From CAZYIW01 sp964647705 (GTDB lineage: Bacteria > Pseudomonadota > Gammaproteobacteria > PS1 > Pseudothioglobaceae): a DNA stretch of 14,319 nt. The DNA is taken from assembly GCA_964647705.1 (NCBI GenBank), contig CAZYIW010000032.1:1-14319 (forward strand), given 5' to 3'. Below the pieces are notes generated by a model. It did not search any database, was not told the origin of the DNA, and saw only the letters and a program-made list of their open reading frames with translations. Positions 1 to 7,156 of this stretch are shown here, in pieces (position 1 is the stretch's first letter; the number at the start of each line of letters is the position of its first letter). A program made the position numbers and the translations under genes.

Positions 1-6
1 AAGCAC

Positions 7-318
7 ATGAGCAATCAAAATATTAGAATTAAATTAAAAGCATTTGATCATCGTTTAATCGATAAATCAGCTACTGAGATTGTGGAAACTGCAAAGCGTA
101 CTGGTGCAAGTGTTAGAGGTCCAATTCCTTTACCAACAAAGAAAGAACGTTTTACGGTATTGATCTCTCCACACGTTAACAAAGACGCTAGAGATCAGTA
201 TGAATTGAGAACCTATGTTCGTTTGATGGACGTTATCAGTCCAACAGATAAAACGGTAGATGCACTCATGAAGCTAGATTTAGCAGCGGGTGTTGATGTG
301 GCAATTCAATTGAATTAA
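7..318 (+). CDS. rpsJ: 30S ribosomal protein S10
   Basis: S10 sits in the head of the small subunit and, as NusE, also joins the NusB antitermination complex. The 103-residue product matches the usual length and aligns end to end with E. coli S10, with LKAFDHRLID near the start, GPIPLPTKKERFTVL around 38-52 and LDLAAGVDV near the end. It is the first gene of the S10 operon. Only six bases precede the start codon, so the promoter, the ribosome-binding site and the leader where L4 acts in E. coli lie outside the window. rplC follows after a 29-base gap. The gene is complete and the assignment is certain. Confidence 0.99.
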   Translation: MSNQNIRIKLKAFDHRLIDKSATEIVETAKRTGASVRGPIPLPTKKERFTVLISPHVNKDARDQYELRTYVRLMDVISPTDKTVDALMKLDLAAGVDVAIQLN

Positions 319-347
319 GTATAGGTAAGTTTTTAGGATAGAGAATC

Positions 348-1205
348 ATGGCAATTGGTTTAGTTGGACAAAAAGTTGGAATGACTCGCGTACTCTCTGA
401 TGATGGATCAGCGACTGCTGTTAGCGTTATCAAGATCGAAACAAATCGTGTGGTTCAGACCAAAACTGTTGAAAATGATGGTTACAGCGCTGTTCAAGTC
501 ACAACAGGCGAGAAAGTTAATAAAAAAGGCGAAGCAAAGATTCGTCGTGTACCAGGTTCTATCAAAGGCCATTATGCCAAAGCAGGTGAATCAATAGGTA
601 TGGGTCTATGGGAATTTCGAGCCGATGCCGATACTATTGGTGAGTCTAAAGGTTTTGATATTTCTTTATTTGGAGAAGGTCACTTTGTTGATGTGACTGG
701 CCAATCTAAAGGTAAAGGTTATCAAGGTGGTGTAAAACGCCACAATTTCCATATGCAAGACGCTACGCATGGTAACTCAATCTCACACAGAGCGATTGGT
801 TCAACTGGTCAATGTCAAGAGCCCGGTCGTGTGTTTAAAGGTAAAAAGATGCCTGGACAAATGGGCGATGCTCAAGTTACTCAAGAGTGTTTAGAAGTGG
901 TTCGAGTTGATAGCGATAAAAATATTATTTTAGTTAAGGGTGCAATCCCTGGTGCTAACTCTGGTTTTGTTAAGGTAACTTTATCTGAGAAAAAGAATAA
1001 AGTGAATGCAAACATCTCCAAACAGATTGAAGAACAAAAAGCACAAGAATTAGCTGCAAAAGAGCAAGCAAAAGCCGAAGCCGAAGCCGCTAAAGCACAA
1101 GCAAAGGCAGAAGCTGAAGCTGCTAAGGAAGCCGCTAAGGCCGACAAAAACGCAACCAAAGAGCAAGACAAAACTGACAGTGCTCCAGAGGCTGAGAAAA
1201 AATAA
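348..1205 (+). CDS. rplC: 50S ribosomal protein L3 with long Ala/Lys/Glu C-terminal tail
   Basis: L3 is an early-assembling 23S rRNA-binding protein whose extended loop reaches towards the peptidyl-transferase centre. Residues 1 to about 213 form a normal L3 core. The loop motif GQCQEPGRVFKGKKMPGQMG lies around 154-173, and Gln155 corresponds to the glutamine methylated by PrmB in E. coli (Q150). The product has 285 residues, about 75 more than typical bacterial L3. The surplus (about 214-285) is Ala/Lys/Glu/Gln-rich, predicted helical, and contains a tandem 11-residue duplication. AGGA at 335-338 lies 9 nt before the ATG. Core identity is certain. The tail has no known role and could be a lineage-specific helix on the ribosome surface. 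Confidence 0.98.
   Translation: MAIGLVGQKVGMTRVLSDDGSATAVSVIKIETNRVVQTKTVENDGYSAVQVTTGEKVNKKGEAKIRRVPGSIKGHYAKAGESIGMGLWEFRADADTIGESKGFDISLFGEGHFVDVTGQSKGKGYQGGVKRHNFHMQDATHGNSISHRAIGSTGQCQEPGRVFKGKKMPGQMGDAQVTQECLEVVRVDSDKNIILVKGAIPGANSGFVKVTLSEKKNKVNANISKQIEEQKAQELAAKEQAKAEAEAAKAQAKAEAEAAKEAAKADKNATKEQDKTDSAPEAEKK
1065..1130 (+). repeat. Tandem 33-bp coding repeat in the rplC tail
   Basis: Two adjacent 33-base units (1065-1097 and 1098-1130) encode QAKAEAEAAKA and QAKAEAEAAKE. The protein copies differ only in the last residue, while several codons differ synonymously (for example AAA/AAG and GCC/GCT). This suggests an old duplication kept at protein level rather than a recent slippage event. 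A further degenerate Ala/Lys stretch follows. Confidence 0.85.
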
Positions 1206-1214
1206 GGTTTCCAG

Positions 1215-1829
1215 ATGAAAGTAAAAGTATTAAATATTAGTACCAATAAATCGACTTCATTAGAAGTATCTGATGCGATTTTCGCAAGGGATTACAACGA
1301 GTCTTTGGTACATCAAATTACAACCAGCTATATGGCAACTGGACGTCAAGGCTCAAAAGCTCAGAAAAATCGCTCAGCTGTGAGCGGTGGTGGTAAAAAA
1401 CCATGGAATCAGAAAGGCACAGGTAGAGCTCGTGCAGGTACAACCCGTGGCCCAATTTGGCGTAGTGGTGGTGTGACTTTTGCAGCACAACCTCGTTCAT
1501 ATGAAAAAAAGGTCAATAAGAAGATGTATAAGGGTGCAATTAGCACAATCATCTCAGAACTACTTCGTTCTAAACGTTTAACAGTGGTTAAAGATTTTGG
1601 CGTTAAGGATGCAAAGACTAAAAATATTACAACTTTGCTAAAGACACTTGATATGAAAGATGCTTTATTAATGACAGATGAATTAGATGAGAATCTGTAT
1701 CTTTCGGCACGCAACTTATATCACGTTGGTGTTTGTGATGCACAAAGTATTGATCCGGTTAGTTTGATTGGTTATGAAAATGTAGTGGTTAATGAAAAAG
1801 CACTAAAAAAGATTGAGGCAATGCTATGA
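1215..1829 (+). CDS. rplD: 50S ribosomal protein L4
   Basis: L4 binds 23S rRNA and sends a long loop into the peptide exit tunnel. In E. coli it also represses the S10 operon by acting on the rpsJ leader. The 204-residue length is normal (E. coli 201). The tunnel loop is recognisable around residues 43-95, with GGGKKPWNQKGTGRARAG at 58-75 and the following IWRSGGVTF. AAGG at 1204-1207 lies 7 nt before the ATG. The stop codon overlaps the start of rplW in an ATGA arrangement at 1826-1829, so the two are probably translationally coupled. Autoregulation by this L4 is inferred from E. coli, because its target is not in the window. Confidence 0.98.
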   Translation: MKVKVLNISTNKSTSLEVSDAIFARDYNESLVHQITTSYMATGRQGSKAQKNRSAVSGGGKKPWNQKGTGRARAGTTRGPIWRSGGVTFAAQPRSYEKKVNKKMYKGAISTIISELLRSKRLTVVKDFGVKDAKTKNITTLLKTLDMKDALLMTDELDENLYLSARNLYHVGVCDAQSIDPVSLIGYENVVVNEKALKKIEAML

Positions 1830-2116
1830 ACCAAGAAAAGGTTATAAAGACATTATTAGCGCCGATCGTTTCTGAAAAAACAACCTTGTTGTCTGCGCAT
1901 AATCAATACGTATTCAAAGTACGTAAAGACAGCAACAAGAAAGAAATTAAAGCGGCTGTTGAAACATTATTTGGCGTTGTTGTTGAAAATGTTACAACTT
2001 TAAACGTCAAAGGCAAGAAAAAAATGTTTAAAGGTAAATCTGGAATGCGCCCTGATTGGAAGAAAGCAATTGTACAAGTTTCTGAAGGTCAAATGATTGA
2101 CGTGAGCGCTCAATAG
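1826..2116 (+). CDS. rplW: 50S ribosomal protein L23
   Basis: L23 lies at the exit of the nascent-chain tunnel and is the docking point for trigger factor and the signal recognition particle. The 96-residue product has the normal length. APIVSEKTTLLSAHNQYVF near the N-terminus and the GKKKMFKGKSGMRPDWKKA segment (about 64-81) are typical of bacterial L23. The start overlaps the rplD stop by 4 nt, fitting coupled translation. The rplB ribosome-binding site lies right after the stop codon. Nothing unusual was seen. Confidence 0.97.
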   Translation: MNQEKVIKTLLAPIVSEKTTLLSAHNQYVFKVRKDSNKKEIKAAVETLFGVVVENVTTLNVKGKKKMFKGKSGMRPDWKKAIVQVSEGQMIDVSAQ

Positions 2117-2124
2117 GAATTATT

Positions 2125-2949
2125 ATGGCACAAGTAATTAAAAGAAAACCAACTTCAGCAGGCAGACGTTTTGTTGTTAGTGTGGTTGATAAAGATTTGC
2201 ATACAGGTGCACCTTTTGCATCTTTAACGCAAAGCAAAAACAGAATTAGTGGCCGTAATAATCGCGGTAAGATTACCGTTCGCCATAAGGGTGGTGGTCA
2301 CAAGCGTCGCTATCGCGTCATTGACTTCAAACGCAACAAAGACGATATTATTGCTAAAGTAGAGCGTTTGGAATATGATCCAAACAGAAGTGCCAATATC
2401 GCTTTAGTTCTTTATGCTGATGGTGAAAGACGCTACATAATTGCCCCTAAAAATCTCAAAGCTGGTGATGAAGTTGTTTCGGGTTCAGCTGTGGCGATTA
2501 AAGTGGGTAATGTCATGCCATTGATTAATATCCCTTTAGGTACTGTCATTCATTGTATTGAGCTTAAACCAGGTAAAGGCGCCCAAATGGCTCGTAGTGC
2601 TGGTACATCAGCACAATTAGTTGCAAAAGAAGGTGCTTATGTCACATTGAGATTGCGATCGGGCGAGGTAAGAAAAGTTTTAGCAGAGTGTCGCGCTACA
2701 ATTGGCGAGGTTTCTAAGTCTGAACACAGTCTTAGAAAATTAGGTAAAGCTGGTGCAACTCGTTGGAGAGGTGTTAGACCAACCGTTCGCGGTGTGGTGA
2801 TGAACCCAGTTGACCACCCGCATGGTGGCGGTGAAGGTAAAACCAGTGGTGGACGTCATCCTGTATCACCTTGGGGAGTGCCGACTAAAGGCTTCAAGAC
2901 ACGTAGTAATAAGCGCACTGATAAGTTAATTGTGCGTCGTAGAAAATAA
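2125..2949 (+). CDS. rplB: 50S ribosomal protein L2
   Basis: L2 is a core large-subunit protein needed for subunit association and peptidyl-transferase centre assembly. The 274-residue product is full length (E. coli 273). The NRGKITVRHKGGGHKRRYR region (46-64) is present. So is the hallmark VDHPHGGGEGK at 229-239, which contains the conserved histidine equivalent to E. coli H229. The basic C-terminal tail ends in RRRK. AGGA at 2115-2118 lies 6 nt before the ATG. It follows rplW by 8 bases and precedes rpsS by 13, in the invariant S10-operon order. Confidence 0.99.
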   Translation: MAQVIKRKPTSAGRRFVVSVVDKDLHTGAPFASLTQSKNRISGRNNRGKITVRHKGGGHKRRYRVIDFKRNKDDIIAKVERLEYDPNRSANIALVLYADGERRYIIAPKNLKAGDEVVSGSAVAIKVGNVMPLINIPLGTVIHCIELKPGKGAQMARSAGTSAQLVAKEGAYVTLRLRSGEVRKVLAECRATIGEVSKSEHSLRKLGKAGATRWRGVRPTVRGVVMNPVDHPHGGGEGKTSGGRHPVSPWGVPTKGFKTRSNKRTDKLIVRRRK

Positions 2950-2962
2950 TAAGGGTTAATTT

Positions 2963-3232
2963 ATGCCAAGATCTTTAAGAAAAGGACCATTTGTTGATGA
3001 GCACTTAATTCAAAAAGTGTTGAAAGCTCAAGAGAACAATGACAGAAAACCAATAAAAACTTGGTCGCGTCGCAGTGTGGTAGTGCCTGAAATGATTGGA
3101 TTAACGATTGCTGTTCATAATGGGCATGCACACGTTCCTGTTTCTATCAATGAAAATATGATTGGTCATAAATTGGGTGAATTTGCAGCGACTCGCACTT
3201 TTAAGGGTCATTCTGGCGATCGTAAAGCGTAA
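2963..3232 (+). CDS. rpsS: 30S ribosomal protein S19
   Basis: S19 forms a complex with S13 in the head of the 30S subunit and contributes to an intersubunit bridge. The 89-residue product is close to the usual 92. MPRSLRKGPFVDEHL at the N-terminus and GHKLGEFAATRTFKGHSGD near the C-terminus are diagnostic. AAGGG at 2951-2955 lies 7 nt before the ATG. Its place between rplB and rplV is the standard one. Nothing odd was seen. Confidence 0.98.
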   Translation: MPRSLRKGPFVDEHLIQKVLKAQENNDRKPIKTWSRRSVVVPEMIGLTIAVHNGHAHVPVSINENMIGHKLGEFAATRTFKGHSGDRKA

Positions 3233-3243
3233 TAGGGTAATTA

Positions 3244-3579
3244 ATGATGAAAGAAGTAAAAGCCATACATAAATATGCAAGAACTTCAGCTTTTAAAGCG
3301 AGATTAATTGCGGATCAAATTCGTCAAAAACCTGTTGAAGAAGCATTAAACATCTTGTCATTTAGTAATAAGAAAGCTGCACAATTAGTAAAAAAAGTAC
3401 TTGATTCTGCCATTTCAAATGCAGAACATAACGAAGGTTTGGACATTGACGAATTAAAAGTAAGCAGTGTATATGTAGACGAAGGGTCAACCTTAAAAAG
3501 AATTCGTCCACGTGCTAAAGGAAGAGCAAACCGTATTTTAAAAAGAACAAGCCACATTACAGTCGGCGTAAGTAAGTAG
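3244..3579 (+). CDS. rplV: 50S ribosomal protein L22
   Basis: L22 contacts all 23S rRNA domains and lines the exit tunnel with a long beta-hairpin, the site of macrolide-resistance changes in other bacteria. The product is 111 residues (E. coli 110). Hairpin residues lie around 82-98 (STLKRIRPRAKGRANRI). Two adjacent ATG codons (3244 and 3247) are both possible starts. AGGG at 3234-3237 is 6 nt from the first and 9 nt from the second, so either would work and the difference is one methionine. The TAG stop overlaps the AGGA used by rpsC. Confidence 0.97.
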   Translation: MMKEVKAIHKYARTSAFKARLIADQIRQKPVEEALNILSFSNKKAAQLVKKVLDSAISNAEHNEGLDIDELKVSSVYVDEGSTLKRIRPRAKGRANRILKRTSHITVGVSK

Positions 3580-3586
3580 GATTAGT

Positions 3587-4279
3587 ATGGGTCAAAAAGT
3601 AAATCCAAAAGGTATTCGATTAGGCGTTGTTAAGGATTGGGATTCTAAATGGTATGCCAATAGTAAAGACTATTCTAATTACCTATTGTCAGATATTGAG
3701 GTTAGAGACTTTTTATTTGAAAAATTAAAATCTGCTTCTGTTAGCCGTGTGAGCATTGAACGTTTGGCCAGTAATGCCAAAGTGACTATTCATACAGCAC
3801 GCCCAGGTATTGTTATTGGTAAAAAAGGTGCTGATATTGAAAATTTAAAGAATACCGTAACTAAGATGATGGGTATTCCTGTACATATTAATATTGAAGA
3901 GATTAAAAAACCTGAGTTGGATGCACGTCTGGTTGCAGAAAATATTGCACAACAATTGGAAAAACGTGTGATGTATCGTCGCGCTGTTAAACGCGTATTG
4001 GGCAATGCAACCCGCCTAGGTGCTCAAGGTATTAAGGTGATGGTTAGTGGCCGATTAAATGGTGCTGAGATTGCCAGATCTGAGTGGTATCGTGAAGGTC
4101 GTGTTCCATTACACACATTTAGAGCGGATGTAGATTATGCATCTTATAGTGCGCATACACAATATGGTGTGATTGGTATTAAGGTTTGGATTTTTAAAGG
4201 TGAAATACTAGACCACAAAAAAGGCACGTTGGATGAAGTCGCACGTCGTGGTGCAACAAACCAGCTGGCAAAAAAGTAA
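3587..4279 (+). CDS. rpsC: 30S ribosomal protein S3
   Basis: S3 sits at the mRNA entry site of the 30S subunit, where it contributes to mRNA helicase activity. The 230-residue product is normal in length (E. coli 233). MGQKVNPKGIRLG opens the protein. A type II KH domain follows with its GxxG loop as GKKG at 78-81. The C-terminal S3 domain runs from about residue 118 with GAQGIKVMVSGRLNGAEIAR. AGGA at 3578-3581 lies 5 nt before the ATG and overlaps the rplV stop codon. rplP follows after 11 bases. Confidence 0.98.
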   Translation: MGQKVNPKGIRLGVVKDWDSKWYANSKDYSNYLLSDIEVRDFLFEKLKSASVSRVSIERLASNAKVTIHTARPGIVIGKKGADIENLKNTVTKMMGIPVHINIEEIKKPELDARLVAENIAQQLEKRVMYRRAVKRVLGNATRLGAQGIKVMVSGRLNGAEIARSEWYREGRVPLHTFRADVDYASYSAHTQYGVIGIKVWIFKGEILDHKKGTLDEVARRGATNQLAKK

Positions 4280-4290
4280 AAGGATTATAG

Positions 4291-4701
4291 ATGTTACAAC
4301 CTAAACGTACAAAATACAGAAAGCAAATGAAAGGCCGTAATCGCGGTCTTGCAACTGGGCACAAAGTGAGTTTTGGTGAAATCGGCTTGCAGGCAAAAGG
4401 TCGTTGTCGTATGACTGCCAGACAAATTGAGGCAGCGCGTCGTGCGATGACTCGCCATGTTAAGCGTCAGGGCAAAATATGGATTCGAGTGTTTCCAGAT
4501 AAGCCAATTACCAAAAAGCCACTTGAAGTACGTATGGGTAAAGGTAAAGGTAGTGTTGAGTATTGGGTTGCTCAAATTAAGCCTGGACAAATGCTTTTTG
4601 AAATGCAAGGTGTTGAAGATGAAGTAGCACGCGAAGCGTTTGCATTGGCAGCTGCAAAGCTACCAGTTAAAACAACGGTAATTAAAAGAACGGTGATGTA
4701 A
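4291..4701 (+). CDS. rplP: 50S ribosomal protein L16
   Basis: L16 organises the A-site region of the 50S subunit and is one of the last proteins to join it. The 136-residue product is exactly the family length and begins MLQPKRTKYRKQMKGRNRG. Arg81, in VRMGKGKGSVEYWV, corresponds to the arginine hydroxylated by YcfD (RoxA) in E. coli. AAAGGA at 4279-4284 lies 6 nt before the ATG. The stop codon overlaps the rpmC start by one base (TAATG at 4699-4703). Confidence 0.98.
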   Translation: MLQPKRTKYRKQMKGRNRGLATGHKVSFGEIGLQAKGRCRMTARQIEAARRAMTRHVKRQGKIWIRVFPDKPITKKPLEVRMGKGKGSVEYWVAQIKPGQMLFEMQGVEDEVAREAFALAAAKLPVKTTVIKRTVM

Positions 4702-4889
4702 TGGATTTAAAAGAATTAAGAAAACAAGATAATTCTGCACTAAACGAGACGCTGATGGATCTTTTAAAAGAACATTTTGAATTGCGTATGCAGCATAAGT
4801 CTGGCCAATTATCTGACACTTCAAAACTGGGTCAGATGAAAAAAACCATTGCTCAAGTTAAAACAATTATGAGAGAGAAAAGCGCATGA
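4701..4889 (+). CDS. rpmC: 50S ribosomal protein L29
   Basis: L29 is a small two-helix protein next to L23 at the tunnel exit. The product has 62 residues (family 60-70). LRKQDNSALNETLMDLLKEH and LRMQHKSGQLSDTSKLGQMK match the two-helix pattern. It overlaps rplP by 1 nt and rpsQ by 4 nt (ATGA at 4886-4889), and no strong Shine-Dalgarno site precedes it. Translation probably depends on ribosomes finishing rplP. Confidence 0.96.
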   Translation: MDLKELRKQDNSALNETLMDLLKEHFELRMQHKSGQLSDTSKLGQMKKTIAQVKTIMREKSA

Positions 4890-5152
4890 GTGAGAATAAA
4901 ATTAAACGCGAGTTAGTGGGCAAAGTTGTTAGTGCCAGTCGCGACAAAACTATTAGTGTGCTAGTTGAGCGTAAAGTTAGACACCCAATTTATAAGAAAT
5001 ATATTAAACGTAGCACCAAAGTTCACGCGCATGATGATAAGAATGAGTGCGGTTTGGGTGATACTGTCAGAGTGTTAGAGTCTAAGCCTTTTTCTAAGAC
5101 TAAACATTGGGCATTAGTGGAAGTGATTGAGAAATCAGTCGCCATCGATTAA
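4886..5152 (+). CDS. rpsQ: 30S ribosomal protein S17
   Basis: S17 is a primary 16S rRNA-binding protein with an OB fold. The 88-residue product is close to the usual 84. LVGKVVSASRDKTISVLVER followed by HPIYKKYIKRSTKVHAHD and GDTVRVLESKPFSKTKHW are clear family motifs. The start overlaps rpmC by 4 nt and no good Shine-Dalgarno site precedes it, so coupling is likely. It is the last gene of the classical S10 operon. Only 27 bases follow before rplN. Confidence 0.97.
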   Translation: MSENKIKRELVGKVVSASRDKTISVLVERKVRHPIYKKYIKRSTKVHAHDDKNECGLGDTVRVLESKPFSKTKHWALVEVIEKSVAID

Positions 5153-5179
5153 TCACAGAGTTTGAATAGAGAGTAGAAG

Positions 5180-5548
5180 ATGATACAAATGCAAACAAAA
5201 CTGCGTATAGCAGATAACAGTGGAGCCGTTCAAGCACAATGTATCAAAGTGTTGGGTGGGTCTAAACGTCGCTATGCAAATATTGGTGATGTCATCAAAG
5301 TAAGTATTAAAGAAGCATCTCCACGCGGTAAAGTTAAAAAAGGTGATGTTTATGACGCAGTGGTTGTTCGTTCTGCCAAAGGTGTGCGTCGTAATGACGG
5401 TTCGTTGATTCGTTTTGATTCTAATGCAGTTGTATTGTTAAACTCAAAATTAGAGCCTATTGGCACTCGTATTTTTGGCCCAGTGACTCGTGAGTTACGT
5501 TCTGCGCAATTTATGAAGATTGTGTCATTAGCTCCAGAGGTGTTGTAA
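5180..5548 (+). CDS. rplN: 50S ribosomal protein L14
   Basis: L14 binds 23S rRNA and forms intersubunit bridges with the 30S subunit. It is also the binding partner of the silencing factor RsfS. The 122-residue product matches the family length (E. coli 123). MIQMQTKLRIADNSGA opens the protein. CIKVLGGSKRRYA and GTRIFGPVTRELR are conserved. The upstream ribosome-binding sequence is weak (AGAGAG at about 5168-5173). In E. coli a promoter lies in the rpsQ-rplN gap, but I see no convincing one here. The stop overlaps the rplX start by one base. Confidence 0.98.
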   Translation: MIQMQTKLRIADNSGAVQAQCIKVLGGSKRRYANIGDVIKVSIKEASPRGKVKKGDVYDAVVVRSAKGVRRNDGSLIRFDSNAVVLLNSKLEPIGTRIFGPVTRELRSAQFMKIVSLAPEVL

Positions 5549-5859
5549 TGAAAAAAATTAAACAAAATGACGAAGTTATAGTGATTGCCGGAAAAGACAA
5601 AGGTGCAATCGGTACTGTGACTCAAACTCAAGGTTCTAAAGTGATTGTTGAGGGTTTGAATCTGGCAAAAAAACACGTGAGACCAAATCCTAATACAGGT
5701 GTTCAGGGTGGCATTGAAGACAAAGAAATGCCAATTGATATTTCCAATATTGCGATATACAACCCTGAAAGCAAAAAGGCAGATCGTGTAGGCATCCGTG
5801 TGGATGACAAGGGTAATAAAGAGAGATTTTTTAAGTCAAGCGGTGAAGCAATCGTTTGA
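5548..5859 (+). CDS. rplX: 50S ribosomal protein L24
   Basis: L24 is an assembly-initiator protein that binds near the 5' end of 23S rRNA. The 103-residue product has the normal length. A KOW motif spans about residues 6-35 (NDEVIVIAGKDKGAIGTV and following). HVRPNPNTGVQGGIEDKEMP is also typical. It overlaps rplN by one base, and GAGG at 5537-5540 lies 7 nt before the ATG inside the rplN end. rplE follows after a 25-base gap, where S8 controls spc translation in E. coli. Confidence 0.97.
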   Translation: MKKIKQNDEVIVIAGKDKGAIGTVTQTQGSKVIVEGLNLAKKHVRPNPNTGVQGGIEDKEMPIDISNIAIYNPESKKADRVGIRVDDKGNKERFFKSSGEAIV

Positions 5860-5884
5860 TACTGATTAATAAGGAATATTAAAG

Positions 5885-6424
5885 GTGGCAAGACTACAAA
5901 AAAAATACAAGGACGAGATCCTACCTGCTTTGCAAAAAGATCTAGGGATGAAAAACCCTATGGCTGTACCAAAGCTTGAGAAAATCACCATTAATATGGG
6001 GCTAGGAAGTGCTTTGGGTGATAAAAAAATCCTGCAAAGTGCTTTAGAGGAAATGTCACTTATTTCAGGGCAAAAGCCACAAACAACAATGGCACGTAAG
6101 TCAGTGGCTAGCTTTAAATTAAGAGAAGGCAACCCTATTGGCTGTAAAGTAACTTTACGCCGAGAAAAAATGTATGAATTTTTAGATCGTTTGGTAAATA
6201 TAGCTATCCCACGTATTCGTGATTTTCGTGGTTTAAACGACAAATCCTTTGATGGTCGTGGTAACTACAACATGGGTATTACTGAGCAATTCGTATTTCC
6301 AGAAATCGATTTTGAAAAGGTGACCCAGGTGCGTGGTATGGATATTGCTATCACCACATCGGCAACCAATGATGATGATGCTAAGAAACTATTAGCAATG
6401 TTTAACTTTCCATTTAAAGGATAA
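5885..6424 (+). CDS. rplE: 50S ribosomal protein L5 (GTG start)
   Basis: L5 binds 5S rRNA together with L18 and L25 in the central protuberance. The 179-residue product is exactly the E. coli length. KITINMGLG (33-41), GQKPQTTMARKSVASFKLREG (about 62-82) and RDFRGLNDKSFDGRGNYNMG are family motifs. It is the only complete gene here that starts with GTG. AAGGA at 5871-5875 is 9 nt upstream and the family consensus MA(K/R)L begins there. A run of eight A bases (5898-5905) follows a few codons in. In E. coli the S8 repressor binds the mRNA at this start. I could not recognise that structure with confidence here. Confidence 0.97.
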   Translation: MARLQKKYKDEILPALQKDLGMKNPMAVPKLEKITINMGLGSALGDKKILQSALEEMSLISGQKPQTTMARKSVASFKLREGNPIGCKVTLRREKMYEFLDRLVNIAIPRIRDFRGLNDKSFDGRGNYNMGITEQFVFPEIDFEKVTQVRGMDIAITTSATNDDDAKKLLAMFNFPFKG

Positions 6425-6428
6425 GAAA

Positions 6429-6734
6429 ATGGCTAAAAAGTCTATGATCAATAGAGACATTAAGCGTGCAAAGCTGGTTGAAAAATACCGTGCAAAACGC
6501 CTTGAATTAAAAAAGATAATTAAAAGCGTTCATTCAACTGATGAAGAACGTTTTCGTGCGACCATTAAGTTGCAAGCATTGCCACGCGATGCTTCCCCAA
6601 CTCGTCAGCGTAATCGTTGTGGTTTGTCGGGTCGTCCGCACGGTTTTTATCGTAAATTTGGTTTGGCTAAGACAAAACTTAGAGAACGCACCATGAATGG
6701 TGAAGTACCTGGTTTGTCTAAGGCTAGTTGGTAG
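6429..6734 (+). CDS. rpsN: 30S ribosomal protein S14 (zinc-free, long form)
   Basis: S14 is a late-assembling protein of the 30S head. The product has 101 residues, the long form. It holds a single cysteine, in RNRCGLSGRPHG, and lacks the CxxC pairs of the short zinc-binding form, so it is the zinc-independent type. ALPRDASPTRQRNRC and PGLSKASW at the C-terminus are conserved. AAGGA at 6417-6421 overlaps the rplE stop region and lies 7 nt before the ATG. The TAG stop lies within the rpsH ribosome-binding site. Confidence 0.98.
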   Translation: MAKKSMINRDIKRAKLVEKYRAKRLELKKIIKSVHSTDEERFRATIKLQALPRDASPTRQRNRCGLSGRPHGFYRKFGLAKTKLRERTMNGEVPGLSKASW

Positions 6735-6738
6735 GAGG
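6733..6738 (+). promoter_or_regulatory. Shine-Dalgarno site fixing the rpsH start
   Basis: AGGAGG, one of the strongest Shine-Dalgarno matches in the window, lies 7 nt before the ATG at 6746. It overlaps the rpsN stop codon (6732-6734). It argues against the in-frame upstream TTG at 6728 as the start of S8. Confidence 0.85.
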
Positions 6739-6745
6739 TTGTAAG

Positions 6746-7141
6746 ATGAGTATGTCTGATCCTATCGCTGATATGTTAACCCGCATTCGCAATGCGCATG
6801 CAGTTGATAAAAAAGAAGTTTGTGTTCCAGCCTCTAATTTAAAGTCTGCGATTGCAGATGTGATGCAACAAGAGGGCTATATTGAATCGTTTGATGTTGA
6901 TGGCGATGGTGCACAAAGAACATTGACAATTCAACTTAAATATTATGACAACAAGCCTGTTATTGATTCGCTTAAACGCGTTTCAAAGCCAAGTCTTAGA
7001 GTTTATGCCAAGAGTACCAACATGCCAAAAGTAATGAACGGATTAGGTATTGTTATTGTTTCAACACCAAAAGGTGTAATGACTGGACAACAAGCCAGCG
7101 CTGAGAATGTTGGTGGTGAAGTGCTATGCAGCGTTTCATAA
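6746..7141 (+). CDS. rpsH: 30S ribosomal protein S8
   Basis: S8 is a primary 16S rRNA-binding protein of the 30S platform. In E. coli it is also the translational repressor of the spc operon. Started at the ATG at 6746, the product has 131 residues and begins MSMSDPIADMLTRIRN, like E. coli MSMQDPIADML. A longer version from a TTG at 6728 would add MVGGCK and read through the ribosome-binding site, so I reject it. A second in-frame ATG at 6752 is badly spaced. The C-terminal GIVIVSTPKGVMTGQQA motif and GGEVLCSVS are intact. Confidence 0.98.
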   Translation: MSMSDPIADMLTRIRNAHAVDKKEVCVPASNLKSAIADVMQQEGYIESFDVDGDGAQRTLTIQLKYYDNKPVIDSLKRVSKPSLRVYAKSTNMPKVMNGLGIVIVSTPKGVMTGQQASAENVGGEVLCSVS

Positions 7142-7156
7142 TTTGGGAGTTTTAAA

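Noticed and set aside
881..1246. 121-codon open frame on the minus strand opposite the end of rplC
   Set aside because: It is opposite the Ala/Lys-rich tail, whose codon bias removes stops on the other strand. The product is a low-complexity Ala/Ser stretch with no family resemblance.
5127..5155. TTGAGA, 17 bases, TAATCA as a possible spc promoter at the end of rpsQ
   Set aside because: The -35 box is good, but the -10 box matches only two of six consensus bases.
5910..5922. AGGA/TCCT hairpin in early rplE as the S8 target
   Set aside because: Only four base pairs, and I could not match the known S8-binding core, so it is not listed as a feature.
6728..6745. TTG start extending S8 by six residues
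   Set aside because: The extension is encoded by the ribosome-binding site itself and overlaps rpsN. ATG at 6746 fits AGGAGG spacing and the S8 family start.
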